From JALHOQ01 sp038144835 (GTDB taxonomy: Bacteria; Bdellovibrionota; Bdellovibrionia; Bdellovibrionales; UBA1609), in NCBI GenBank assembly GCA_038144835.1, contig JAYQON010000048.1:1-22411 (forward strand): a stretch of 22,411 nucleotides of DNA, in the 5' to 3' direction. The notes under the pieces were generated by a model, which saw only the letters and a program-made list of their open reading frames with translations, ran no database searches and was not told the origin of the DNA. The translations under genes and the position numbers were made by a program. Each line of letters opens with the position of its first letter. Position 1 is the stretch's first letter. Positions 7,073-14,369 of the stretch are shown here, one piece after another.

Positions 7073-8593
7073 TTAATGGCGGAAATGCCGACGTCCAGTT
7101 AATACCAGGTTCATGCCTAGCTCTTTTGCTTTGGCGATGACTTCATCATCTTTAATCGAACCTCCCGGCTGTATCACCCAGTGAATGCCCGCTGCATGTA
7201 TACGTTCAATTGAATCTGTAAAAGGAAAGAAGGCATCACTGGCCAAAACAGGGGTCTCAACCTTTGGGTGAAACTTACGCATCCTTTCTATAGCCAACTC
7301 AACAGCATCCACACGGTTGACTTGGCCCATACCTAGACCAACAGTCTGATCGCTGGCTGCAATGGCAATTGCGTTGCTTTTAAGATGAGCACAGACAGTC
7401 CAAGCAAAACTCAAGTTTGCACGAATTTGAGACGACGGACTTTCACCTAGAATTTGCCACTCTTTAGACCAAGGCAGTATCCGATCTGGTTGCTGAACCA
7501 GAAAGCCACCCTGAATTGTCTGTATCTTTAAGAACTCATCTCGACGATTCAGTTTTGGCCACTGCAAAAGGCGAAGATTTTTCTTTTTCGAAAATACCTC
7601 AAGGGCTCCGATCGAAAATTTAGGAGCAACTATACATTCTAAAAAAATCTTGCTGAGAATTTCGGCCGCAGTCGCGCTCACCTCTTGATTGAGTGCAATG
7701 ATACCGCCAAATACACTCACTGGATCAGAATCAACACAGGCCTGAACTGCCTTCTCCAGGTTATCCGCAGTGGCTGCTCCGCAGGGATTATTGTGTTTAA
7801 CAGCTACAGCAGAAGGTCTGTCAAACTCTCGAACCAAGCCCAAAGCGGATTCAAGATCTAAAAGGTTATTATAAGAAAGCTCCTTACCTTGCAGGGTCTC
7901 CGCTTCATGCCATCCAGTAGCAGCCCCTCGTCGTCGATACCAGCTAGCTTTCTGATGCGGATTTTCACCATAACGTAGTTCCTGCACCAAAGTTCCGCCC
8001 AACGAAAAGTTTTGAAAATGCTGTTCTGGCGCGAGTGTTTGCGAAATCATTGCATCATACGAGCTCACATGCGCAAAAGCTTTTGCGGCATAAAATTTTC
8101 TATCTTCGAGACTCAAGTCCTGCACTTGCAAAAGTTGTGAATAATCTGCAGGATCGACAACGACAGTGATTCGTTCAAAACTTTTTGAAGCTGCACGTAA
8201 AAGGCTTGGACCTCCGATATCAATTTCTTCAATCAAGTCACTTTGCTCTGGCTCTGTAGCAAGGATTTGTTCAAAAGGGTAAAGATTGACAACTACGAGG
8301 TCAAAGGTCTCCAACTTGTACTCTTCCAACAGGCGCTTATCTGCTGCATGCCCCTCACGCGCAAGTAAGGCCATATGAATTTTGGGGTGCAGAGTTTTGA
8401 CTCGACCATCCATAACTTCGGGAAAACCCGTCTGTTCGCTCACATCAATAACAGTGAGGCCAGCTTCGCGCAGAGCTTTTGCCGTTCCTCCAGTCGAAAC
8501 AATCCTCATTCCCTGTTCAAAAAGAGGTTTTACAAACTCTACCAATCCCGCTTTGTTTGAGACGCTGATCAAAGCATTCTTAAATTTCGCCAT
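7073..8593 (-). CDS. purH: Bifunctional AICAR transformylase / IMP cyclohydrolase
   Basis: PurH performs the last two steps of de novo IMP synthesis: formylation of AICAR with 10-formyl-THF, then ring closure. The 506-residue length is normal. The N-terminal IMP cyclohydrolase domain (about 1-140, MGS-like fold) shows SVSNKAG, STGGTAK (33-39) and GRVKTLHP (63-70). The transformylase part shows LRYGENPHQ, the catalytic pair in VKHNNPCG (K266, H267), SDPVSVFGG, DAFFPF (from 453) and QPGGSIKD (475-482). All expected catalytic residues are present. It sits between mlaD (84 bases upstream) and a GYF_2-TPR gene, away from other pur genes in this window. A hairpin directly abuts the start codon and may affect translation; the Shine-Dalgarno sequence is weak (AGAGAG). 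Confidence 0.97.
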   Translation of the reverse strand: MAKFKNALISVSNKAGLVEFVKPLFEQGMRIVSTGGTAKALREAGLTVIDVSEQTGFPEVMDGRVKTLHPKIHMALLAREGHAADKRLLEEYKLETFDLVVVNLYPFEQILATEPEQSDLIEEIDIGGPSLLRAASKSFERITVVVDPADYSQLLQVQDLSLEDRKFYAAKAFAHVSSYDAMISQTLAPEQHFQNFSLGGTLVQELRYGENPHQKASWYRRRGAATGWHEAETLQGKELSYNNLLDLESALGLVREFDRPSAVAVKHNNPCGAATADNLEKAVQACVDSDPVSVFGGIIALNQEVSATAAEILSKIFLECIVAPKFSIGALEVFSKKKNLRLLQWPKLNRRDEFLKIQTIQGGFLVQQPDRILPWSKEWQILGESPSSQIRANLSFAWTVCAHLKSNAIAIAASDQTVGLGMGQVNRVDAVELAIERMRKFHPKVETPVLASDAFFPFTDSIERIHAAGIHWVIQPGGSIKDDEVIAKAKELGMNLVLTGRRHFRH

Positions 8594-8594
8594 G

Positions 8595-8626
8595 AGCCAC
8601 TCTCTAGCACAATGCTGCTAGTGGCT
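8595..8626 (-). promoter_or_regulatory. Hairpin abutting the purH start codon
   Basis: In the mRNA sense the sequence upstream of the purH ATG folds as AGCCA-CUAGCA, loop GCAUUG, UGCUAG, bulge AGAG, UGGCU, followed by one base and then AUG. That gives 11 pairs with a four-base purine bulge. The only Shine-Dalgarno-like purines (GAGAG) fall in or next to the bulge. There is no U tract, so it is not an intrinsic terminator, and it resembles no purine riboswitch or PurR operator that I know. A role in controlling ribosome access is inferred. Confidence 0.5.
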
Positions 8627-8677
8627 GAAGAACTCTATGCTTTTGATGCAAGGCTAAATAGTACGGCGTACCTTCGC

Positions 8678-10027
8678 CTAGAATGAGACTTTGGATGCTA
8701 GTAACTTTAGGTCGTCGTTGGTTATGAATAGACCAGCGCCTATGAATGCTGATGACTTTTCGCTCTCAGCCCCCAGCAAGTTATCGCCACCGGCGACCAT
8801 ATAGACACCCTTAAAGAAGTTGTAGCGTGCGAAAGCGCGAACTTGAAGATCCTCAAAATTAAAAAACTCTGCCGACAGGCGCAAACGCTTATCGAACAAA
8901 TGATAATCGAATCCAACGCCGCCGGAGTTTTCAATAATTCCTCCTTTGACCGTCAAATCCCAGAAATTTTTTGCAAACAAAGCCGTTAACTTTAATTTAT
9001 TGCGGTAATATGTCGTTTCTTGCTGAGTAGTAACCGGGCCATTATTGGTAGATAATTCAGAATACGTTGACCTTTTTGTACCCTCTGGATCGTCAATCAC
9101 AGCTATTTCATAGAAACGATCCAGTCCGGGCTGAATTTTAACACCTAAATAGGACTTAGTTTGCGACGGCCCCGACAAAAACTCACTATGAAAATCAATA
9201 GTCGTCTCTAACTTTTCTGCTCCACCGAGAAACTTGTTCACATTTGTGATTGCTGAATTGAGTTCATCCACAGTGCGATCATCGTTGATAAGACGTCCCA
9301 GCGTACCTTCACCCTTAGCCAACCTCGCCGTCACCTCTTCAATATTACGCAACGAACGATCTACTCGCGCTAGACTCTCCTCACTTATATACGTGTCGAT
9401 GTTCTTGGACAAATTATGAACCCGAGCCATGATTTCAGAAATGCGCTCTTTGTTTTCAGCCGTCACATCCTTCAAGTCGCTTGAAAGTGACTCTAAATTT
9501 CTTATGATACGCCCAATCGAGGTCGAATCATCGCCACCCTTTGAAGCCTCATTCAAAGTGTCCATGAGTTGGTTCATGCTCTTGGCCACTTTACTTAAAT
9601 CTGTCATTACATCTTCAAGGCTTCCACGACTCGTGCTCATCTTGAGCTCACTGCCGGGACTGAGCTCCGGCTCATCCGAACGCCCCGGTAACACCTCAAT
9701 CACCTTATCACCCAAAATACCCTGAGCTTTCATTTCGACATTGGAACTCTGCGTGATCCGCGCATCACGATCGATGCTAACGACAACTTTGGCTCGGCCA
9801 TCTTCCAGAACGATATCCTTGATGACGCCAACCTTAATGCCCGCCATGCGTACCGCCGAGTTCTCCACTAAGCCGCCCGCACTGTCTGCACGAAAATAAA
9901 ACTCCTTTTGGCCTCTAAGCAAACCAGGGCCTTCGGCCACCTTCAGTGCCATCACCGCGACGAGAGCACTCACCACGACGACCAAAAAGCCGACTTTAAA
10001 TTCTGGAGAACCAAACAACGTTGCCAT
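8678..10027 (-). CDS. mlaD: MlaD-type MCE lipid-transport protein with C-terminal beta-rich domain
   Basis: MlaD is the periplasmic substrate-binding subunit of the Mla phospholipid transporter, anchored in the inner membrane and forming a ring through its MCE domain. Here residues 10-31 are the membrane anchor, 42-115 the MCE domain (GGLVENSAVRMAGIKVG block), and about 135-265 a long helical, coiled-coil-prone stretch, as in tunnel-forming MCE proteins. Residues 272-449 are unusual: alternating beta strands rich in aromatics, with the sequence ending in Phe, as in outer-membrane barrels. E. coli MlaD is only about 180 residues. Such extensions are known in deltaproteobacterial MCE proteins, but their role is unclear to me. 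The gene follows mlaF by 13 bases; AAGGG lies directly before the ATG, an unusually tight spacing. Confidence 0.92.
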   Translation of the reverse strand: MATLFGSPEFKVGFLVVVVSALVAVMALKVAEGPGLLRGQKEFYFRADSAGGLVENSAVRMAGIKVGVIKDIVLEDGRAKVVVSIDRDARITQSSNVEMKAQGILGDKVIEVLPGRSDEPELSPGSELKMSTSRGSLEDVMTDLSKVAKSMNQLMDTLNEASKGGDDSTSIGRIIRNLESLSSDLKDVTAENKERISEIMARVHNLSKNIDTYISEESLARVDRSLRNIEEVTARLAKGEGTLGRLINDDRTVDELNSAITNVNKFLGGAEKLETTIDFHSEFLSGPSQTKSYLGVKIQPGLDRFYEIAVIDDPEGTKRSTYSELSTNNGPVTTQQETTYYRNKLKLTALFAKNFWDLTVKGGIIENSGGVGFDYHLFDKRLRLSAEFFNFEDLQVRAFARYNFFKGVYMVAGGDNLLGAESEKSSAFIGAGLFITNDDLKLLASKVSF

Positions 10028-10040
10028 CCCTTAAAATGCT

Positions 10041-10808
10041 TTACCCTTGCTTGAAGCCTTTGGACAGGAACTTCTGTACAAGTTCATTATCGGACTTGTG
10101 AAAAACTTCCTGATTTCCTGCCAATAACACACCGCCCTTATCTAGCATAACTATATAGTCTGAGATTCTGAAAGCCGCGAAAAGGTCGTGGGACACAACT
10201 ATAGACGTGGATCCAGCATGATTTTTATGCGTTTCCAGAATTAAATCATCCACGACTTCTGTCAAGATTGGGTCAAGGCCGGTCGTAGGCTCATCATAAA
10301 TCAAAATTTCTGGATCAAGGGCGAGTGCGCGTGCAAGTCCCACACGCTTACGCATACCGCCACTCAACTCTGCCGGCAATTTGCTGAAGTGTTTGGCGTC
10401 CAATCCCACTTGTGACAATTTGCGCATGGCAATGGCATCCATCTGTTCTGCAGTTAAACTCTTGCGATGCTCCTGTAGTGGAAACTTCACATTTTCCATA
10501 ACCGTCATGTCATCAAATAAAGCTGCATACTGAAATAAGACTCCCAACCGAGTCCGCATTCGGATCAACTCGCTCATGCTCATGCGCCATAAATCTTGAC
10601 CAAGAACCTCAATTCTACCCGAAGTTGGTTTGAGCAAACCCAAAATATGCTTAAGTAGAACACTCTTGCCAGTACCGCTAAAACCAATAATTGATGTGAG
10701 CTGGCCCTTTGGAATCTCTAAATTAAGACCATTCAAAACGTAATCGATGCCATTAAAGGTCTTTTTTAAATCTTCAATTCGAACTGCCAGCTCAACAGAT
10801 TGAACCAT
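10041..10808 (-). CDS. mlaF: Mla phospholipid transporter ATP-binding protein
   Basis: This ABC ATPase of 255 residues powers lipid transport with MlaE and MlaD at the inner membrane. Walker A is GFSGTGKS (42-49), the Q-loop lies at FQYAALFDD (Q93), the signature is LSGGMRKR (148-155), Walker B is ILIYDEP (168-174) followed by the D-loop TTGLDP, and the switch histidine is in VSHD (H207). The FQYAALFDDMTVMENV block is characteristic of MlaF rather than other ABC ATPases. The start overlaps no gene but is 3 bases after the mlaE stop, with GGAG located in the end of mlaE, so translation is probably coupled. No mlaB (STAS) or mlaC gene is visible here. Confidence 0.96.
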   Translation of the reverse strand: MVQSVELAVRIEDLKKTFNGIDYVLNGLNLEIPKGQLTSIIGFSGTGKSVLLKHILGLLKPTSGRIEVLGQDLWRMSMSELIRMRTRLGVLFQYAALFDDMTVMENVKFPLQEHRKSLTAEQMDAIAMRKLSQVGLDAKHFSKLPAELSGGMRKRVGLARALALDPEILIYDEPTTGLDPILTEVVDDLILETHKNHAGSTSIVVSHDLFAAFRISDYIVMLDKGGVLLAGNQEVFHKSDNELVQKFLSKGFKQG

Positions 10809-10811
10809 GGC

Positions 10812-11654
10812 TTATCTCCAACCCATGGCTACGTAAAAAAAGCGGATAAAATTGGTCATGAAAAAATTCAGTATGATGATGAGCACCATGCTATTCACAA
10901 CGCCTTGATTGGTGGCCTCGCCCACACCCTTAGCACCCCCAGAAGCATTGAAACCCCGATTGGTGCATATTGCCGAAAAAGCTAAGCCAAATACTGCGGC
11001 CTTAATCATGCCTTGATAAATATCGCCCGGATTCAACCACAATTGGATTTTGTCCCAAAAAATGGCTGCATCCAAACCTAAGACTTGAATGCACATAAAG
11101 TGCGCGCCTAGCATTGCAATAAAATCAAATATGGCACACAGCAGAGGCATGGTGATGAATGCCGCGAGCATTCGTGGCGCAACAAGATACTGTTTAGGAT
11201 CGACGCCCATCACTTCAAGTGCATCAATTTGTTCAGAAACTCGCATAGTGCCAAGACGGGCAGCCATGGCTCCCCCTGCTCGCGCCGCCACAATCAACCC
11301 AGTCAAAACCGGACCCAATTCACGGGTAATGCCCAAACCCACCGTTGGCCCCACGATGTTGGTGGCGTTGACCAACCGAAATCCCAAAAAAATCTGATAC
11401 GCCAAGGCCATACCCGTAAAAATACTTGTCATGGCAATAATTAGAACTGACTTATTTCCTATGAACTCCATGTGCCGTAAAACTTCTTGCCGTCTAAAAG
11501 GAGGTTGGAAAATCAGTTTTATCGATTGCACAAAAAAAATAGAACCGGCTCCGGCATCCATAAAGCTTTGACGGACCTGATGAGCCAAATTCACAAATGC
11601 ATCATCTATGGCCTCATTTACACGGTCTCTCTTTTCTTTCCAAACACGAATCAT
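10812..11654 (-). CDS. mlaE: Mla phospholipid transporter permease
   Basis: The MlaE family permease forms the membrane channel of the Mla complex. From the ATG at 11654 the protein is 280 residues. It has an amphipathic N-terminal helix region (about 15-60), then membrane segments at about 66-90, 95-125, 160-190, 215-232 and 252-276. The family core TRELGPVLTGLIVAARAGGA followed by LGTMRVSEQIDALEVMG (about 110-150) is clear. A GTG at 11696 would add 14 residues and overlap alr by 29 bases; I prefer the ATG because it leaves a 13-base gap to the alr stop and the added residues are not family-like. No strong Shine-Dalgarno sequence precedes either start, so the choice is moderate. It is followed 3 bases later by mlaF. 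Confidence 0.94.
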   Translation of the reverse strand: MIRVWKEKRDRVNEAIDDAFVNLAHQVRQSFMDAGAGSIFFVQSIKLIFQPPFRRQEVLRHMEFIGNKSVLIIAMTSIFTGMALAYQIFLGFRLVNATNIVGPTVGLGITRELGPVLTGLIVAARAGGAMAARLGTMRVSEQIDALEVMGVDPKQYLVAPRMLAAFITMPLLCAIFDFIAMLGAHFMCIQVLGLDAAIFWDKIQLWLNPGDIYQGMIKAAVFGLAFSAICTNRGFNASGGAKGVGEATNQGVVNSMVLIIILNFFMTNFIRFFYVAMGWR

Positions 11655-11667
11655 AAAACCAACTTTA

Positions 11668-12780
11668 TCAAAATGTCTGGCGCGGCACGCGTGCACTAAT
11701 TGCAGTTACTACTTCATAGGCAATTGTTCCCGCCTGCTCAGCAATCTCATCTGCTAGAAGACGTTGACTCCCCTGCTCCCCCAAAACAACGACCTTTTCA
11801 CCCGTCTGTGGTAAACCATCATTGAGCGCATCCGTAAGATCGACCAAACTGTAATCCATGCAAACGCTGCCGACAACCGGAACTCGCCGACCTCGAAACA
11901 ACACCTGCCCTCGATTTGAAAGAGCTCGCGAGTAACCATCTCCATAGCCTATAGGTAACACGCCTATGTGCGATCGACGCGTCGCTATCCAACGCGCACT
12001 GTATGATACCGACTCACCAGGTTGAACCACATGGACGCGCACCAACTCTGTGTGCCATTGCAGAACTGGACGTAAAAAATCACACCCTTCCCGACCATTA
12101 AAAGGCAAACCATAAACGGCAATTCCGGGGCGCGAACCATACGGGTAGTCATGCACTGAGTTCCCTGCAAGCTTTATAAGCGTGGCACTCTTATGGGCGT
12201 GCTTTACACCTGGAAAAGATTGGCTGAGGTGGCGAAAGCGAATCAATTGGGCATGACTTGGTCCATTTTTATTCAAAATGTCCTCACCATGAGACAAATG
12301 CGTGCATACACCTTTCACCGCAATATGAGACCCATGTTTTTGCAAAAAGCTTTTTAAGCCGTCTATGTCGGTGTCATCAAAACCTAATCGATTCATGCCC
12401 GTATTGAATTTCAAATGCACACCCACTGAGCTCTGAGGCGAACAACTCACAATCGCTTCGAGATCTTCAAAGCGGCCAATGACTGGAGTGATATTTTTTT
12501 CGATGACTACGCGTGCCGATGCGAGATCCAAAGAAGCAAAGGAAAGAATGGGCGTTTGACACCCCTGACTACGCAAACTCAAACCTTCCTCGGTCAGTGC
12601 CACTCCAATCGCATCGACGCCAATCTCAGCGACAATTGGTGCAACGATATTTTCTCCATGTCCGTAGGCATTGGCTTTCAACATGGGACAAAAAAAATAC
12701 CCACGATTCCATGACTTCAATAGCCGCAAATTATGGCGCAAAGCTTCGAGATCAATTAAAACGCGGGTTGGACGAAACAT
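11668..12780 (-). CDS. alr: Alanine racemase
   Basis: Alr interconverts L- and D-alanine with PLP and supplies D-Ala for peptidoglycan. The 370-residue protein carries the PLP lysine in LKANAYGHG (K35), MNRLGF (129-134), a histidine-containing THLSHGED strand, SRPGIAVYG (216-224), the second catalytic tyrosine in GESVSYSARW (Y260), GYGDGYSR (278-285) and the C-terminal VCMDYSLVD (306-314, M308 and D309). The start codon overlaps the stop of the GGDEF-like gene by one base (TAATG), an arrangement that couples translation. Placement between two signalling genes and the mla genes suggests that cell-wall precursor and lipid-transport genes share a transcript. Confidence 0.96.
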   Translation of the reverse strand: MFRPTRVLIDLEALRHNLRLLKSWNRGYFFCPMLKANAYGHGENIVAPIVAEIGVDAIGVALTEEGLSLRSQGCQTPILSFASLDLASARVVIEKNITPVIGRFEDLEAIVSCSPQSSVGVHLKFNTGMNRLGFDDTDIDGLKSFLQKHGSHIAVKGVCTHLSHGEDILNKNGPSHAQLIRFRHLSQSFPGVKHAHKSATLIKLAGNSVHDYPYGSRPGIAVYGLPFNGREGCDFLRPVLQWHTELVRVHVVQPGESVSYSARWIATRRSHIGVLPIGYGDGYSRALSNRGQVLFRGRRVPVVGSVCMDYSLVDLTDALNDGLPQTGEKVVVLGEQGSQRLLADEIAEQAGTIAYEVVTAISARVPRQTF

Positions 12781-14369
12781 TAACTAGATCCCCTCACAAT
12801 AGGTTCAAAGTCAGGCGTAAAACCGTCGGCAGGAGTCGCAACACAAGTTTTATTACCAAGATTACGGACCTGTAAAAGCGCCTCGTCCGCCGACTGTAAG
12901 AGCTCTTCTACATCTCGAACCAAACCCGGATATTCACTCACTCCCGAGGAGATCGTCAATTTTGGGAATGACTTCAAAACTTTGCTGAAATCCGCCGATT
13001 GTATAAATCGACGCAAACGTTCTACTTTGATCAAAGCCCCCTGCTGACCTGTATGAGGGAGAACCAAACCAATTTCATCAGCGCTGAGACGGCCCAAGAC
13101 GTCATTCACTCTTGATTGACCAGTCAGCAGCCGAGCAACGACACGCAACACGGTTTCCGCCTCCTCTTGCCCAAACTGGGAAGCAATGACTCCGTACTGA
13201 TCCACAGTGATGCGAGCCAAAGAAACGGTGTCCATATTGCGACGAGCGCGACTGAGTTCTTTGTGCGCCTCGCTCACAAAATTTTTAGTGGTCAGCAAGT
13301 CCGTACTGGGGTCCTTGACTGCTAAAACATGTAAGCGACGTTCGGCTTCAATCAGCTCAATGGCTTTGTTCAAGAGCGTCAACCAATCACTAAGCCAAAG
13401 TCCTTGATCAAATCCCGGGTCATGCCGTAAAAAAATAAAAATACCGCGAATTTCTCCCAAAGCTTCAACGGGCAAGCAAAAGAAATTTTCAGTAGAAAAA
13501 ACTTCTTTCACCAGTGCTGGCATCTGAGTCAGAGACGCGGGGTCGCGCAAGTCGGACGTGCGAAATGCAGGTTCTTCTTCATTGAAGTTTAAACCTATGC
13601 CATTAATTTCATAGTTCTCCAGACGATGAGATTGATCGACAATCAACACGCGACGGTTGGGAAAATATTTTAAATACACAATTCCACAAGCCCCAAGTGC
13701 CATCGAAGCCAAACGCATAAACGTCGAAATGCAGTCATCGGCCGATTTTTGCTGAAATAGCTGGCGGGTGAACTCGAGATGACCTTCTTCGTTCACCCAA
13801 ACACCGGCTTTCGTTCCCGCTGAAACGGCCGAGGGCATCACCGTCGTGTGTTCACCTATGTAAATAGACGCCGAGGTCTGCACACCAACCTCCTCGCTGG
13901 AGGCGGCAAGGGTTTGTCTTTGCGCCGCTGAATTTTCCTTGGCAACCCTCTGATTGAGCTGTTCATTCAAGTACATGAAATAGTCACGCTCAGTGGCTCT
14001 ATCCAGACAACGCACCAGTTCTCGATCCGTTGCTAGTGGTGTATAAATAAAATCGTAAACCCCAATCTCAATCAGAGGTACGGCTTCGGCCCGCAGATTT
14101 TCGGGCACCACCAGAAAAATATGGCTTTCAGGCAACTGCAAGGCCACCTGCTTGATAGCTTTTTTGAGATTAAACTGACCTTCTTGAAAATCGAACAACA
14201 AAAAATGCGGCGGGTTCGAGGGAAACTCAGAAAACGCCGCTGTGAGCTCAGTGAAGTTGGCCGCCATATAACCAGCCAAGCGCAATGTCTCGGCAATACC
14301 TTCCAGTCGGCTGAGATCGCTAGCAATCATATACACAGTAAATGAGGCTCGGACCTCCTGAATTTTCAC
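12780..14369 (-). CDS. REC-like/GAF/degenerate-GGDEF signalling protein, putative c-di-GMP receptor
   Basis: This 529-residue protein has a receiver-like domain (about 10-125), a linker, a GAF-like domain (about 197-345) and a GGDEF domain (about 350-515). The GGDEF signature is SADEI (429-433) and the usual first metal-binding aspartate of the DxD strand is replaced (ITVDQY, T388), so cyclase activity is unlikely. The inhibitory-site motif RxxD is kept as RVND (420-423) at the correct five-residue spacing, which fits a c-di-GMP-binding receptor. The receiver keeps D60 but lacks the conserved Lys (T110 in YTP) and Thr/Ser (V88). Translation starts at GTG 14369, overlapping the TGA of the upstream sensor gene (GTGA), with AGGA upstream. 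A perfect AGGAGGTC also lies just inside the gene, but is 17 bases before the next in-frame GTG, too far to be convincing. Confidence 0.9.
   Translation of the reverse strand: MKIQEVRASFTVYMIASDLSRLEGIAETLRLAGYMAANFTELTAAFSEFPSNPPHFLLFDFQEGQFNLKKAIKQVALQLPESHIFLVVPENLRAEAVPLIEIGVYDFIYTPLATDRELVRCLDRATERDYFMYLNEQLNQRVAKENSAAQRQTLAASSEEVGVQTSASIYIGEHTTVMPSAVSAGTKAGVWVNEEGHLEFTRQLFQQKSADDCISTFMRLASMALGACGIVYLKYFPNRRVLIVDQSHRLENYEINGIGLNFNEEEPAFRTSDLRDPASLTQMPALVKEVFSTENFFCLPVEALGEIRGIFIFLRHDPGFDQGLWLSDWLTLLNKAIELIEAERRLHVLAVKDPSTDLLTTKNFVSEAHKELSRARRNMDTVSLARITVDQYGVIASQFGQEEAETVLRVVARLLTGQSRVNDVLGRLSADEIGLVLPHTGQQGALIKVERLRRFIQSADFSKVLKSFPKLTISSGVSEYPGLVRDVEELLQSADEALLQVRNLGNKTCVATPADGFTPDFEPIVRGSS

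Noticed and set aside
8665..8678. GGCG-N6-CGCC hairpin at the mlaD stop as a terminator
   Set aside because: It has four pairs and no U tract downstream, too weak to call.
11655..11696. GTG start for mlaE inside alr
   Set aside because: The 14 added residues, with several His/Arg/Cys, do not look like the MlaE N-terminus; the ATG at 11654 fits better, although neither has a strong ribosome site.
14337..14369. Internal AGGAGGTC as the ribosome site for a shorter GGDEF-like protein
   Set aside because: The next in-frame start is 17 bases away, too far, and the GTG at 14369 has its own AGGA and the typical GTGA overlap.
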